From UBA1189 sp045612065 (GTDB lineage Bacteria > Bacteroidota > Bacteroidia > Bacteroidales > Bacteroidaceae), in NCBI GenBank assembly GCA_045612065.1, contig JAZKYH010000011.1:1-63906 (forward strand): a stretch of DNA of 63,906 bases, given 5' to 3'. Numbering within the stretch: the first letter of the stretch is position 1; each line of letters starts with the position of its first letter. Position numbers and translations under genes: made by a program. The notes below the pieces were generated by a model. That model was not told the DNA's origin and did no database searches. It worked only from the letters and a program-made list of their open reading frames with translations. Shown here piece by piece: positions 7,910-16,970 of this stretch.

Positions 7910-9016
7910 ATGCAAAATAATATTTCTTCTTCAGAGAATGAATTGCTTCTAAAGCAATATTATAGCCGTTATGGCGGTTTTTGGGTGTATCCAGATATGT
8001 TGGATTACTGTTATTTGGTGAACCCATATTTCAATCGTTCCAAGATTGTTGACGAGATGCAAGAAAATTTCCGCATCCTACTTTCCGAGTATCCTTCGGG
8101 AATGGGGGTGAATAGCAAGCTTGCGAGTGAATGTTGGGGTATCAAGCAAGAGTATATCATTCCAGGCAACGGCGCAGCTGAATTGATCAAAGTCTTTATG
8201 GAGAGTCTTGAAGGTAAGGTTGGTGTTGTTCGCCCCACCTTTGAAGAGTATCCTAATCGACTTCCCGATGAGCAAGTTGTTACATTTGTACCTCAGAACG
8301 AAGAGTTCCGTTATGGGGCAGATGACATGATTGAATATTTCTCTAAGAATCCAGTTGAAACTCTCTTGTTAATCAATCCAGATAATCCATCTGGTAACTT
8401 TATCCCGATGGATGGTGTGCACAAGTTGGCACAATGGTGCGAAGAGAAAGGAATCCAATTCGTTCTTGATGAAAGTTTTGTGGATTTCAGCGTTGGCTTC
8501 GAAAACAACACCTTTTTGGATAACGCCCTGTTGGAAAAGTATCCACACATGTGTGTGATGAAGTCTATCTCGAAGAGCTATGGCGTTCCTGGTCTTCGCT
8601 TGGGTATCTTTTGTAGTGCTAATACATCACTTATTGCAAGGATGAAAAAGCAAGTGAGCATTTGGAATATCAATTCATTTGCTCAGTTCTTCATGCAAAT
8701 CTATCCCAAGTATAGAGAAGATTATCGTGTTGCTTGTGAACAGTTTATTCAAGCCCGTGAGGATTTTGAGGTGGAGTTGAAGAAGATTCCCTTCATTAAG
8801 GTCATGCCATCACAGGCAAATTATTTCTTCTTAGAGGTATTGCCTCCCTATCAGCCAAAAGAATTGTGTGCAATCCTTTTGAGCAAGTATAATATCTTAG
8901 CAAGTGCATGTCTTGCGAAGAAAGGTATAGAACCCAATCGTTACATGCGCATAGCTGTACGTAATCATGGTGATAATAATCGTTTTATAGAGGCACTTAA
9001 AGAATTAGCATTATGA
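7910..9016 (+). CDS. CobD/HisC-like PLP-dependent enzyme
   Basis: Protein of 368 residues, fold-type I aminotransferase family. It has INPDNPSGN near 154-162, the aspartate of VLDESFVDF near 181-189, and the PLP lysine in SISKSYGVPGLRLGI near 223-237. Two further blocks (MKKQVSIWNINSFAQ and YMRIAVRNHGDNNRFIEAL) align better by eye with the threonine-phosphate decarboxylase CobD than with HisC. CobD makes (R)-1-amino-2-propanol phosphate. In this setting it may decarboxylate a phospho-amino acid to give an amino-alcohol phosphate; transamination is the alternative. The stop overlaps the next start by four bases. Base composition is clearly more AT-rich than upstream. Confidence 0.8.
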   Translation: MQNNISSSENELLLKQYYSRYGGFWVYPDMLDYCYLVNPYFNRSKIVDEMQENFRILLSEYPSGMGVNSKLASECWGIKQEYIIPGNGAAELIKVFMESLEGKVGVVRPTFEEYPNRLPDEQVVTFVPQNEEFRYGADDMIEYFSKNPVETLLLINPDNPSGNFIPMDGVHKLAQWCEEKGIQFVLDESFVDFSVGFENNTFLDNALLEKYPHMCVMKSISKSYGVPGLRLGIFCSANTSLIARMKKQVSIWNINSFAQFFMQIYPKYREDYRVACEQFIQAREDFEVELKKIPFIKVMPSQANYFFLEVLPPYQPKELCAILLSKYNILASACLAKKGIEPNRYMRIAVRNHGDNNRFIEALKELAL

Positions 9017-9960
9017 AAATAATTCCCCAAAAACAGATACGTGAGTTGAATATCTCACCTGCTCAGTGTGTTGAGTGGGTAAAAGAGAGTTTCTCTTTGA
9101 AAGAGACAGCTCAGCTTCCCGCTAAGATTAGTTTGCATCCGCAGGGTAATGATTTCTTCAATACGATGCCTTGTTTGCTTCCTGCTCCATACAATTATTT
9201 TGGAGTCAAGGAGGTACATCGTATCAAGGGGGCTACTCCGGCTTTGGGTAGTGATTTATTACTCTATAATTCATTAACTGGCGAGTTGCTTGCTATGCTC
9301 GATGCTGATTGGATTACCACGATGCGCACTGGTGCCGTGGCAACATTGGCAATTCAGACTTTCCGCAGTGCCAAGGCTACTACCTATGGTTTCTTAGGCT
9401 TGGGCAATACTGGTCGTGCCACTATGCTTTGTTTGCTCGATTCAGAGCCCGATGTTATGCACCATGTCATCCTTTTGCGTTATAAAGATCAGGCTGAGTC
9501 TTTCATCGAGCGTTTTAAAGAGTACAGCAATGTTACTTTTACTGTTTGCGATGACCCCAAGGAACTAGTAGTCCAATCCGATGTCATAGTAAGTTGTATT
9601 ACCGAGGCACAAGGACTTTTATGTGATGATGATAGTCTCTATAGAGAGGGATGTTTGGTTGTTCCCGTTCATACACGTGGATTCCAAAACTGCGACCTCT
9701 TCTTTGATAAGGTTTACGCAGACGATACGGCACACGTATGTGGATTCAAATATTTCAGTCAATTTAAGCAGTTTGCAGAGATTCAAGATGTCATTGCTGG
9801 TAAGGCCGAAGGGCGTGAATCCAACTCTGAGCGTATCTTAAGCTATAATATTGGTCTTGGATTGCACGATGTGGTGTATGCTAGCAAGATTTACGAAATC
9901 TTGAAGGACGATTCCAATGAGATAGAACTTGTACGCGAAACGGAGAAGTTCTGGATATAA
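9013..9960 (+). CDS. Ornithine cyclodeaminase / mu-crystallin family protein
   Basis: Protein of 315 residues. The family block ADWITTMRTGAVATLAIQTF (near 98-117) and the Rossmann motif FLGLGNTGRAT (near 131-141) are clear, so it binds NAD(P). Members include ornithine cyclodeaminase, alanine dehydrogenase and imine reductases that join amines to keto acids. Start and stop overlap with the PLP gene (ATGA), showing tight co-translation and a shared pathway. It could reduce an imine on the amino-alcohol intermediate or supply an N-substituted amino acid. Exact substrate unknown. Confidence 0.85.
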   Translation: MKIIPQKQIRELNISPAQCVEWVKESFSLKETAQLPAKISLHPQGNDFFNTMPCLLPAPYNYFGVKEVHRIKGATPALGSDLLLYNSLTGELLAMLDADWITTMRTGAVATLAIQTFRSAKATTYGFLGLGNTGRATMLCLLDSEPDVMHHVILLRYKDQAESFIERFKEYSNVTFTVCDDPKELVVQSDVIVSCITEAQGLLCDDDSLYREGCLVVPVHTRGFQNCDLFFDKVYADDTAHVCGFKYFSQFKQFAEIQDVIAGKAEGRESNSERILSYNIGLGLHDVVYASKIYEILKDDSNEIELVRETEKFWI

Positions 9961-10000
9961 TGAAGTCGAATTTATACGTGGGCGGATTAGGAAAAAGAAT

Positions 10001-11152
10001 ATGGCAAAAATAAAAACATCTAAAGGATTCTTAGAATATAAAAGTCATCTTCTTCATTTTGGGAACAAGGTGATGAATAAGGAGGTAATGCTTGACAATC
10101 TTCAAGTACTATCCATCTATCTCGATAAGATAGATATCAATTGGGGGCCTGCTTTTGGTACGCTCATTGGTATCGTGCGCAATGATGATTTCCAGCCTTG
10201 GAAGCCTATCTTCGATATCTATATTTTGAAGGAAGATGAGGAACGCTTCAAGGATATTCTTTGGCTGTTGATAGAGGCCGATTTCAAACTTGTCCGTCAT
10301 GAACGTAGAGGACTTTATTACCTTGAACGTAATGGAGAGTATTTCAAGGTCTTTGTGCTTCATAAGATAAGTAGCGATGTACGCCATACAGGAGGTTCAG
10401 ACTTTATTCATGAGAAATACCTTCAGAATACGGTAAAATGGGATTTTAAAGGCATCATGCTCAATGTGCCTACTGAAGTCGATGAGTATCTTACCTTCCA
10501 ATATGGTGAAGATTGGATAACCCCCAAGCAAACCGTGATGTATTCCGATGGCTTATTGGCTAAATATTGGCATTGGGGCATTACTAAAGTCCAGGATTTA
10601 ATGCCCGACTCTGTTTATTATGCTTGGCTGCTACATCATAGACAGGAAGATTTTTCCCATTTTAAGGTACGTTGCGAGAAGGCTGGTATTCCCCTTCCCC
10701 AGAATGTACAGTTGGCCAGCATGAAACCCCGTAAATATAAAAAGGTAATGACGGTTGGAGTTTATGATTTGATACATAAGGGACATGTTGAACTTTATCG
10801 CCGTGCTAAAGGATTGGGAGACTATCTGATTGTGGCTGCTCAGGATGGAGATTTTATTCTCAAATATAAACCTACGGCTAAGGTTCTTAATTCCACGGAG
10901 GATCGTAAGTATATGATTAAGTCCATCCGTTACGTTGATGAAGTAATCACTTATACCGATGTGGATAAGATTGTTCAAGAAATAGACTTTGATGTTTTTG
11001 TGACAGGACCAGACCAATGTCATGAAGGATTCCAGCGTGCCATACGATGGTGTGAAGAACATGGGCGAGAGCATATTGTTCTTGGTCGAACCGATGGTGT
11101 TAGTTCAAGTGAGCTGAAAGCTAAAATCGCAGAGAAAACAAAAAAAGTATAG
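10001..11152 (+). CDS. LicD-like phosphotransferase fused to cytidylyltransferase
   Basis: About 383 residues from MAKIKTSKGF; an upstream in-frame ATG at 9929 overlaps the previous gene and was not chosen. Residues 30-200 resemble LicD (GPAFGTLIGIVRNDDFQPW), but the acidic DDDID that normally follows the Trp is replaced by KPIFDI, so the metal site looks altered. Residues 245-383 are a CCT/TagD-type domain: VGVYDLIHKGHVELY with HxGH, ending RTDGVSSSELKAKI. LicD enzymes move phosphocholine-like groups from CDP carriers to sugars, so one protein may both activate and transfer. It is preceded by a PLP enzyme and an OCD-like reductase, which fits CDP-amino-alcohol chemistry. Confidence 0.8.
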   Translation: MAKIKTSKGFLEYKSHLLHFGNKVMNKEVMLDNLQVLSIYLDKIDINWGPAFGTLIGIVRNDDFQPWKPIFDIYILKEDEERFKDILWLLIEADFKLVRHERRGLYYLERNGEYFKVFVLHKISSDVRHTGGSDFIHEKYLQNTVKWDFKGIMLNVPTEVDEYLTFQYGEDWITPKQTVMYSDGLLAKYWHWGITKVQDLMPDSVYYAWLLHHRQEDFSHFKVRCEKAGIPLPQNVQLASMKPRKYKKVMTVGVYDLIHKGHVELYRRAKGLGDYLIVAAQDGDFILKYKPTAKVLNSTEDRKYMIKSIRYVDEVITYTDVDKIVQEIDFDVFVTGPDQCHEGFQRAIRWCEEHGREHIVLGRTDGVSSSELKAKIAEKTKKV

Positions 11153-11263
11153 CTTATGCGTTTAGAGTCGTCTAGTTGGAGGGAGAAACGATATCTATTA
11201 CGACTCTGTGTATAAAGTTTAGGTGGATGTATCTTGCTTTGAAAAGTTAGTTTATAGTACTTT

Positions 11264-12565
11264 ATGAATTTGCTTAGAAGTATATTGATTTTTGTAAAAC
11301 GATTGGTTTTAAAACTTGTTGGGAGTAAGCATAAAGATTCTCTCAAGAGGACATATGATAAAATAAAATATCGTATTATTTATCCAATATATCAATATCT
11401 ATATGTTGTATATTTGAAGCATAAGAAGAAGATAAACGTTGTTTTTATTGCCTCTTCTCTTTCCATGTGGCGTTATCAGCGGATTTATGAGTTATTGGCA
11501 AAACATTCGCGCTTTAAGGTTTCAATCGTCATCAATCCCTTTTCTCCATATTCGCAAGAGCAACAGGAAAAAGATGTGGTGAAGTTGAAGTCCTATTTTG
11601 ATTCATTGAGTATACCATATTATATAGGTGATGAAACTATACATGATATAAGAAAAGAACTATCTCCTGATATATTGTTTTATCCTCAACCTTATGATGG
11701 ATTATATAATTCTCAGTATACCTATTATAGTTTTAGAGATAAATTGATCTGTTATATTCCTTACGGCTTTTGGATGTCAACAGGGGATTGGTCTTATAAC
11801 ATGTTATTTCATAATTGTGCTTGGAAACTCTTTTACTCTACAGATTTGCATCGTAAGGATGCCACAGAAGTAGCTTATAATAAAGGACGAAATGTAGCAG
11901 TTGTGGGTTATCCCAATGCGGATCTTTTCTTAATGAATAAACATCAAGATGTTTGGAAACAGCAAGCAATAATTAAAAAGCGTATTATTTGGGCCCCACA
12001 TTTTACAATATTCTCTGGAGGTTATGTGAATCAATCCAATTTCCTATGGATGGCCGATTTTATGTTACACCTTACAGAGGTTTATAGGGATACCATTCAG
12101 TTTGTATTCAAGCCTCATCCTCGGTTGAAGTCGGATTTGTATAGACATGAGGACTGGGGAAAAGATAGAGCCGATCGATATTATGAAGAATGGGCAACTC
12201 GAGAAAATACCCAATTAGAGACAGGTGAGTTCATTGACTTGTTCATGACATCCGATGCTATGATACACGATAGCGGATCTTTTTGTGTAGAGTATCATTA
12301 TTCAGGTAATCCGGTGCTGTATGTAGCTGAAAATTTTGAACAGCAGGTAGCTGAAAAAGGGGAGTTTGGTCAGTTGGCTATGCGGCAGCATTATGTAGGT
12401 AAGTGTAAGGAGGATATCATGCATTTTATAGAGGAGGTTGTGCTTAGGGGTAATGATCCAATGAAACGAGGTCGTGAAGATTTCTATAAACAATATCTTT
12501 TGCCACCTAACGGAAAGAGTGTTGCTGAAAATATGATGGATGTTTTCTTGAAAACTTTTTGTTGA
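11264..12565 (+). CDS. CDP-glycerol glycerophosphotransferase-like protein
   Basis: Protein of 433 residues. The second half matches the TagB/TagF fold: WAPHFTIFSGGY near 244-255, FKPHPRL near 285-291, and the C-terminal SDAMIHDSGSFCVEYHY near 326-342, the equivalent of the family's TDYSS block. The N-terminal 60 residues are basic and amphipathic, suiting attachment to the inner face of the membrane. Such enzymes move a CDP-linked alditol phosphate to a growing chain. It stands right after the CDP-forming genes, so it probably consumes one of their products. Strongly AT-rich like its neighbours. Confidence 0.78.
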   Translation: MNLLRSILIFVKRLVLKLVGSKHKDSLKRTYDKIKYRIIYPIYQYLYVVYLKHKKKINVVFIASSLSMWRYQRIYELLAKHSRFKVSIVINPFSPYSQEQQEKDVVKLKSYFDSLSIPYYIGDETIHDIRKELSPDILFYPQPYDGLYNSQYTYYSFRDKLICYIPYGFWMSTGDWSYNMLFHNCAWKLFYSTDLHRKDATEVAYNKGRNVAVVGYPNADLFLMNKHQDVWKQQAIIKKRIIWAPHFTIFSGGYVNQSNFLWMADFMLHLTEVYRDTIQFVFKPHPRLKSDLYRHEDWGKDRADRYYEEWATRENTQLETGEFIDLFMTSDAMIHDSGSFCVEYHYSGNPVLYVAENFEQQVAEKGEFGQLAMRQHYVGKCKEDIMHFIEEVVLRGNDPMKRGREDFYKQYLLPPNGKSVAENMMDVFLKTFC

Positions 12566-12568
12566 GTT

Positions 12569-13618
12569 ATGATTGCTTTCTATCTTTTGTTATGTTTGTT
12601 GATTGTATGGAGAATACGATTCAAACCTGAAGGATATCTTTCCGACTATTTGTCGTTTGATACCACCAATGCGATTAAGGGAATCTTCATAGCGTTGGTA
12701 TTTATCAAGCATGCCACTCCTTATGTTTTGAATTCAGGCTACGTGTTTGATGATAGCTTTTTAAGTCACGCCTTTTTGTTTGTCAATTCACAGGTTGGGC
12801 AATGGATTGTAGCCATGTTCTTGTTCTATTCGGGATATGGTATCATGGAGTCTATCAAGAAGAAGGGTGCTTCATATATAGACTCAATTCCTCGTAAGCG
12901 CATATTGACCACACTCGTTAATTTTGATATAGCAGTTGCTTTGTTTGCAGTATTGGCATTGCTATTCCACAAGGATTATTCTTCGAAGGAGTATCTCTTA
13001 TCTTTCACTGGTTGGGAGTCTGTGGGCAATAGCAATTGGTATATCTTTGTTATTATGCTATGCTATTTGATAGCTTACTTGTGTTTCCGTTTCCGTGTAC
13101 CTATTGGCAAGGAAGGTGCTTATCCATATAAGGCAATCTTGTGTTTCTCTCTATTGGCTATATCTGTTATAGTTTTATCTTATGTGAAACCAAGTTGGTG
13201 GTACGATACTATGCTTTGCTTTGGAGCAGGAATACTTTATTCGGTATAGCGTGATTATATCGAGAGTCTCCTTAAGAAATATTATTGGTTTGTTCTGCCA
13301 GTGGTATTGGGTCTTCTCTTCCTTTTGGACAAGAGCCCTTATTACTTACGAGGATTAGTGCATAATACCTATTGTATGGTATTCTGCTTGTTGATTGTGA
13401 TGCTGACGATGAAAATAAAAATTAATAATCCGGTGTTGATTTGGTCAGGAAAGAACCTATTTCCGCTTTATATCTATCAGCGTGTGCCGATGATTATCCT
13501 TTCTTCTATTTGTGGAGGAGTCTTCGTATCATCCTACCCAGTACTGTATACGTTAGCATGTTTATTGATAACTCTATTATTTGCCCATTTCTATAAATAC
13601 TGGGCTGTCAAATTGTAA
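12569..13618 (+). pseudogene. Acyltransferase-3-like membrane protein with an in-frame TAG stop
   Basis: One reading frame of 349 codons is interrupted by a single TAG at 13247-13249; both halves are in the same frame and continue sensibly (FGAGILYSV, stop, RDYIESLLKKYYW). The first half has the family's start (NAIKGIFIALVFIKHATP) and about six membrane segments, the second three or four more ending WSGKNLFPLYIYQRVP, typical of O-acetyltransferases. Elsewhere in the window TAG ends normal genes, so it should be read as stop. Unless suppressed, the protein is split and probably inactive. An assembly error cannot be ruled out. Confidence 0.85.
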
Positions 13619-13624
13619 TTGCTC

Positions 13625-15055
13625 ATGGGAGAATTAAAAGATAAAACACTATCGGGCGTTAAGTGGAATGCGATTGGGCGTTTCTCTACGCAAGGTGTTA
13701 GTTTTGCTATCAGCGTCCTATTAGCTCGCATACTGTCACCCTCCGACTATGGAGTGGTGGGTATGATCGGTATATTCATGGCCATAGCCCAGACCTTTAT
13801 TAATAGTGGTTTCGGCTCCGCATTGATACGTAAGAAAGATTGTACGGATGAGGATTATTCTACAGCTTTCTATTTCAATGTTGTTGTTGGTATTGTCTGT
13901 TATCTTATTCTTTTCTTTTCCGCTCCTCTTATTGCGGAATTTTTCAATACTCCTATACTAAAGGATATTGTTCGTGTACTCAGCATTAATCTCTTCTTGG
14001 GATCACTGACTATAGTGCAAACAGCCAAGTTGACAGCTGCAGTTGATTTTAAATCTCAGGCCAAAATTAGCTTGGTGGCAACAATTGTCTCTGGATGCAT
14101 CGGCTTATTAATGGCATATAATGGTTATGGAGTTTGGAGCTTGGTTTATCAGTCAGTTTCTTCATCCTTAGTAAGTACTATTCTATTTTGGTTTGTTACA
14201 AAGTGGCGTCCCTTGCGTTCCTTCTCCAAGCAATCTTTCAAGTATCTCTTTGGCTTTGGCAGTAAAATCCTTTCAGCCAGCCTACTTCACACCATATACA
14301 GTAATCTTACCACCATATTGATAGGTAAGTTCTATACACCCAAGGATCTTGGCTACTATACTCGTGGTGAGAATCTTGCCGTTCTACCTAGTTCTAATCT
14401 TACAGGAATCTTACAGAGTGTTACTTATCCCATACTGTCAAAGATACAGGATGATGATGATCGCCTTATTCAAGTATATCGTAAGTATATACGTATCACT
14501 TCCATGGTCATCTTCTTTGGCATGTTCTTGATGGCTGCTTTGGCAAAACCATTGATTATTACTTTGTTCACCGATAAATGGATAAATTCTATTATTTATC
14601 TTCAAGTTTTCTGCTTTGCATACATGTTTGACCATATATGCCAACTCAATTTGAACATACTCTATGTTAAAGGTCGTTCCGATTTGGTGTTGCGTCTTGA
14701 GGTGATAAAGAAGACAATCTCTATATCTATGATTGTAGCAGCTATTCCGTTTGGTGTACTGGCAATTTGTATTTCGCGTGCACTCTATACACAGATAGCG
14801 GTTATTATCAATACATACTATACCGGAAAACTCTTTGGATTAGGTTATTTCGCGCAAGTAAAAGACTTTTTCAAATACTTATTGTATTCATTGATTGCTG
14901 TATTTCCTGCATTTGTACTCTCATATACCTCATTGCCTTCAATTGCTGTTCTTGCTATAGGAAGTAGTTTGGCATGTTTTGTCTATTGGTTATTTGTACG
15001 TAATGATGATGGTTTTGTTGAATTATTGCGTTTAGTTTTTAAGCGTAGTAAATAA
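13625..15055 (+). CDS. Polysaccharide flippase (Wzx/WzxC-like)
   Basis: About 476 residues with 12-14 hydrophobic segments and the family opening SGVKWNAIGRFSTQGVSF, followed by ARILSPSDYGVVGMIGIFM. It belongs to the MOP exporter superfamily, which flips undecaprenyl-linked repeat units to the periplasm. The ATG at 13625 was preferred over a TTG at 13619. It lies six bases after the broken acyltransferase. With the Wzy-type polymerase near 25600 it indicates a Wzx/Wzy-dependent polysaccharide. Confidence 0.93.
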   Translation: MGELKDKTLSGVKWNAIGRFSTQGVSFAISVLLARILSPSDYGVVGMIGIFMAIAQTFINSGFGSALIRKKDCTDEDYSTAFYFNVVVGIVCYLILFFSAPLIAEFFNTPILKDIVRVLSINLFLGSLTIVQTAKLTAAVDFKSQAKISLVATIVSGCIGLLMAYNGYGVWSLVYQSVSSSLVSTILFWFVTKWRPLRSFSKQSFKYLFGFGSKILSASLLHTIYSNLTTILIGKFYTPKDLGYYTRGENLAVLPSSNLTGILQSVTYPILSKIQDDDDRLIQVYRKYIRITSMVIFFGMFLMAALAKPLIITLFTDKWINSIIYLQVFCFAYMFDHICQLNLNILYVKGRSDLVLRLEVIKKTISISMIVAAIPFGVLAICISRALYTQIAVIINTYYTGKLFGLGYFAQVKDFFKYLLYSLIAVFPAFVLSYTSLPSIAVLAIGSSLACFVYWLFVRNDDGFVELLRLVFKRSK

Positions 15056-15078
15056 CTATAATTGTTAATAGAAATATC

Positions 15079-16020
15079 ATGATATCTGTTATTGTTCCTG
15101 TTTATAAAGCAGAAAAGTGTCTTCAACGTTGCGTTGATAGTATATTGGCTCAGACTTATACCGACTTGGAATTGTTGCTTATTGATGATGGTAGTCCCGA
15201 TAATAGTGGTACAATTTGTGATGAGTATGCAGCAAAGGATAGTCGTATTCGTGTATTTCATAAACCGAATGGTGGGGTTTCTTCTGCTCGTAATTTAGGC
15301 TTAGATCATGCAATTGGTGATTATGTGGCTTTTTGTGATTCCGATGATTACGTTGATGCTGGGTGGTTATCAGCATATGAAAAGTCAATAGATAATCATA
15401 TTGACTTTATCGCTCAGGGTTATCTTCGGGTAGTTGAAAATAAATTATCAGGTTCAGTTTGTCCGCCAATGATGGATTCTGATGATTTACAGAAAATAGT
15501 GTTGGCGTTGGTTGAGTCCGCCACTTTTGGCTTTTCTCCGTTGAAAGCTTTTCGTCGAGAAATCATAGAGAAGAATAAATTACGTTTTGATGTACGTTCA
15601 TCTTTTACTGAAGACGCACAGTTTATCATCTCTTATTTGGAGTGTTCGACATCGTTTAGTCTTGTTTCAGAAGCTCATTACTACTATATAATTCCCAATG
15701 AGGATAAAAAATATAAAGGTGATAATTACTATTCCATACTTCGTGTTTGTGATTCTTTTAAGAGAATATTTGGTGGAGATATTCCAACAGAAATATGTGA
15801 GAGATATTTTAGTTATATAAAGAATGGCGCTGTAGAATATATTCTCCAGCATAGAAAATTAGAGCAGTTTCACATATCTTTGTATGAGGATATGATTTAT
15901 AAATTGAATTATACGAGGGGGATAAAAAATAAGATTCGTAATTTTTTGATAATAAAAAGTTCATCTATTGGAGTCTTGTCAAGGTTAGGCCTTGCTATAA
16001 TGAAAAAAATAAGCGAGTAA
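15079..16020 (+). CDS. Glycosyltransferase family 2
   Basis: Protein of 313 residues. GT-A fold N-terminus MISVIVPVYKAEKCLQRC, then LLLIDDGSPDNSGTICDEY (nucleotide-binding Asp) and AFCDSDDYVDAGW (DXD-like metal site, near 92-98). The C-terminal third is specific and unassigned. It probably adds one sugar to the lipid-linked repeat at the cytoplasmic face. AT-rich; follows wzx closely. Confidence 0.93.
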   Translation: MISVIVPVYKAEKCLQRCVDSILAQTYTDLELLLIDDGSPDNSGTICDEYAAKDSRIRVFHKPNGGVSSARNLGLDHAIGDYVAFCDSDDYVDAGWLSAYEKSIDNHIDFIAQGYLRVVENKLSGSVCPPMMDSDDLQKIVLALVESATFGFSPLKAFRREIIEKNKLRFDVRSSFTEDAQFIISYLECSTSFSLVSEAHYYYIIPNEDKKYKGDNYYSILRVCDSFKRIFGGDIPTEICERYFSYIKNGAVEYILQHRKLEQFHISLYEDMIYKLNYTRGIKNKIRNFLIIKSSSIGVLSRLGLAIMKKISE

Positions 16021-16038
16021 AATATAAAGTGATATACT

Positions 16039-16968
16039 ATGAGTTCTCTAAAAGTTTTTATAGGAAAGGTGCTACGTGTACTTGTACCACGTAGGGTTTA
16101 TAAACTTATTGCAAATGGTTTTATGATAGTTCCTAGGTATTATAAAACCATATTAGAGGATGCCGAATCATATTTTGATTTGGCAGAAGAGGAGCATGTA
16201 AATAAGGATATTATGTTGATGCGTAAGTATGGACATATTTTAGATAAGGGGCTTCATCGTCGTGATATTGCTCCCGGACATAGTCGTAATTTCTATATAT
16301 TGCTTAAAGAATTGGTCGATAAGTTGTCTTCGTCGGAATATGCCTTGGATCCAACTTATCTGTGGGCTTGTGAAAAATTGTCTAAATACGAAAGTTTGCA
16401 GAAAAGTCCTGAAACATTTCAACCTTTGGACTCCAGCCTACAAGATTCTAATATATCATACGATGAGTTATTTAAGTTAATTAAATCACGTCGTTCCAAT
16501 CGTTTCTTTTTAGGAAAGGAAATTAGCGATGGTGTAGTAGATAAACTTAAAGAGACTGTCAATTGGGCTGCTAATAGTTGTAATAAGCAGCCTATCCGTC
16601 TTTTTGTTGCAAATAATCCTGATTTAGCTAAGGAATGTTTGACCTGCTGTAAGGGCGGTACAGGTTTCAGTGATTATATCCCCTCTTTTTGGGTCTTTGC
16701 TGCGAATGTGAGAGGTTACGTATGGCCAAGCGAAATTTATCTTCCTGCCATAGATACAAGTTTAGGCGCTCAAAATGTGTTTTTAGCAGCTCATACTTTA
16801 GGTATTTCGGGTACTATATTGTCTTGGGGACAGAAAGATGCAGCAGAAGAGGCAAAGTTGAGATCCTTACTGAATATACCACAAGATTATACAATAGTTT
16901 TTTGTGCTGTTATGGGATATCCTGAATATGGTTATGTAACTCCTGAACGTAAATTTATTAATAACTAA
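16039..16968 (+). CDS. Nitroreductase-family protein
   Basis: Protein of 309 residues. The C-terminal 170 residues are nitroreductase-like: IKSRRSNRFFLGKEI near 149-163, WAANSCNKQPIRLFV near 176-190 and DTSLGAQNVFLAAHTLGISG near 234-253. These are FMN-contact blocks of the family. The N-terminal 140 residues are extra, with a helical KYGHILDKGLHRRD segment. Such two-part proteins are found in polysaccharide loci beside pyruvyltransferases; the reaction is not established. The next gene starts three bases after its stop. Confidence 0.8.
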   Translation: MSSLKVFIGKVLRVLVPRRVYKLIANGFMIVPRYYKTILEDAESYFDLAEEEHVNKDIMLMRKYGHILDKGLHRRDIAPGHSRNFYILLKELVDKLSSSEYALDPTYLWACEKLSKYESLQKSPETFQPLDSSLQDSNISYDELFKLIKSRRSNRFFLGKEISDGVVDKLKETVNWAANSCNKQPIRLFVANNPDLAKECLTCCKGGTGFSDYIPSFWVFAANVRGYVWPSEIYLPAIDTSLGAQNVFLAAHTLGISGTILSWGQKDAAEEAKLRSLLNIPQDYTIVFCAVMGYPEYGYVTPERKFINN

Positions 16969-16970
16969 TT

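Noticed and set aside
13247..13249. TAG read as an amino acid (recoding)
   Set aside because: TAG ends several normal genes here and no recoding signal was seen, so a nonsense change is simpler.
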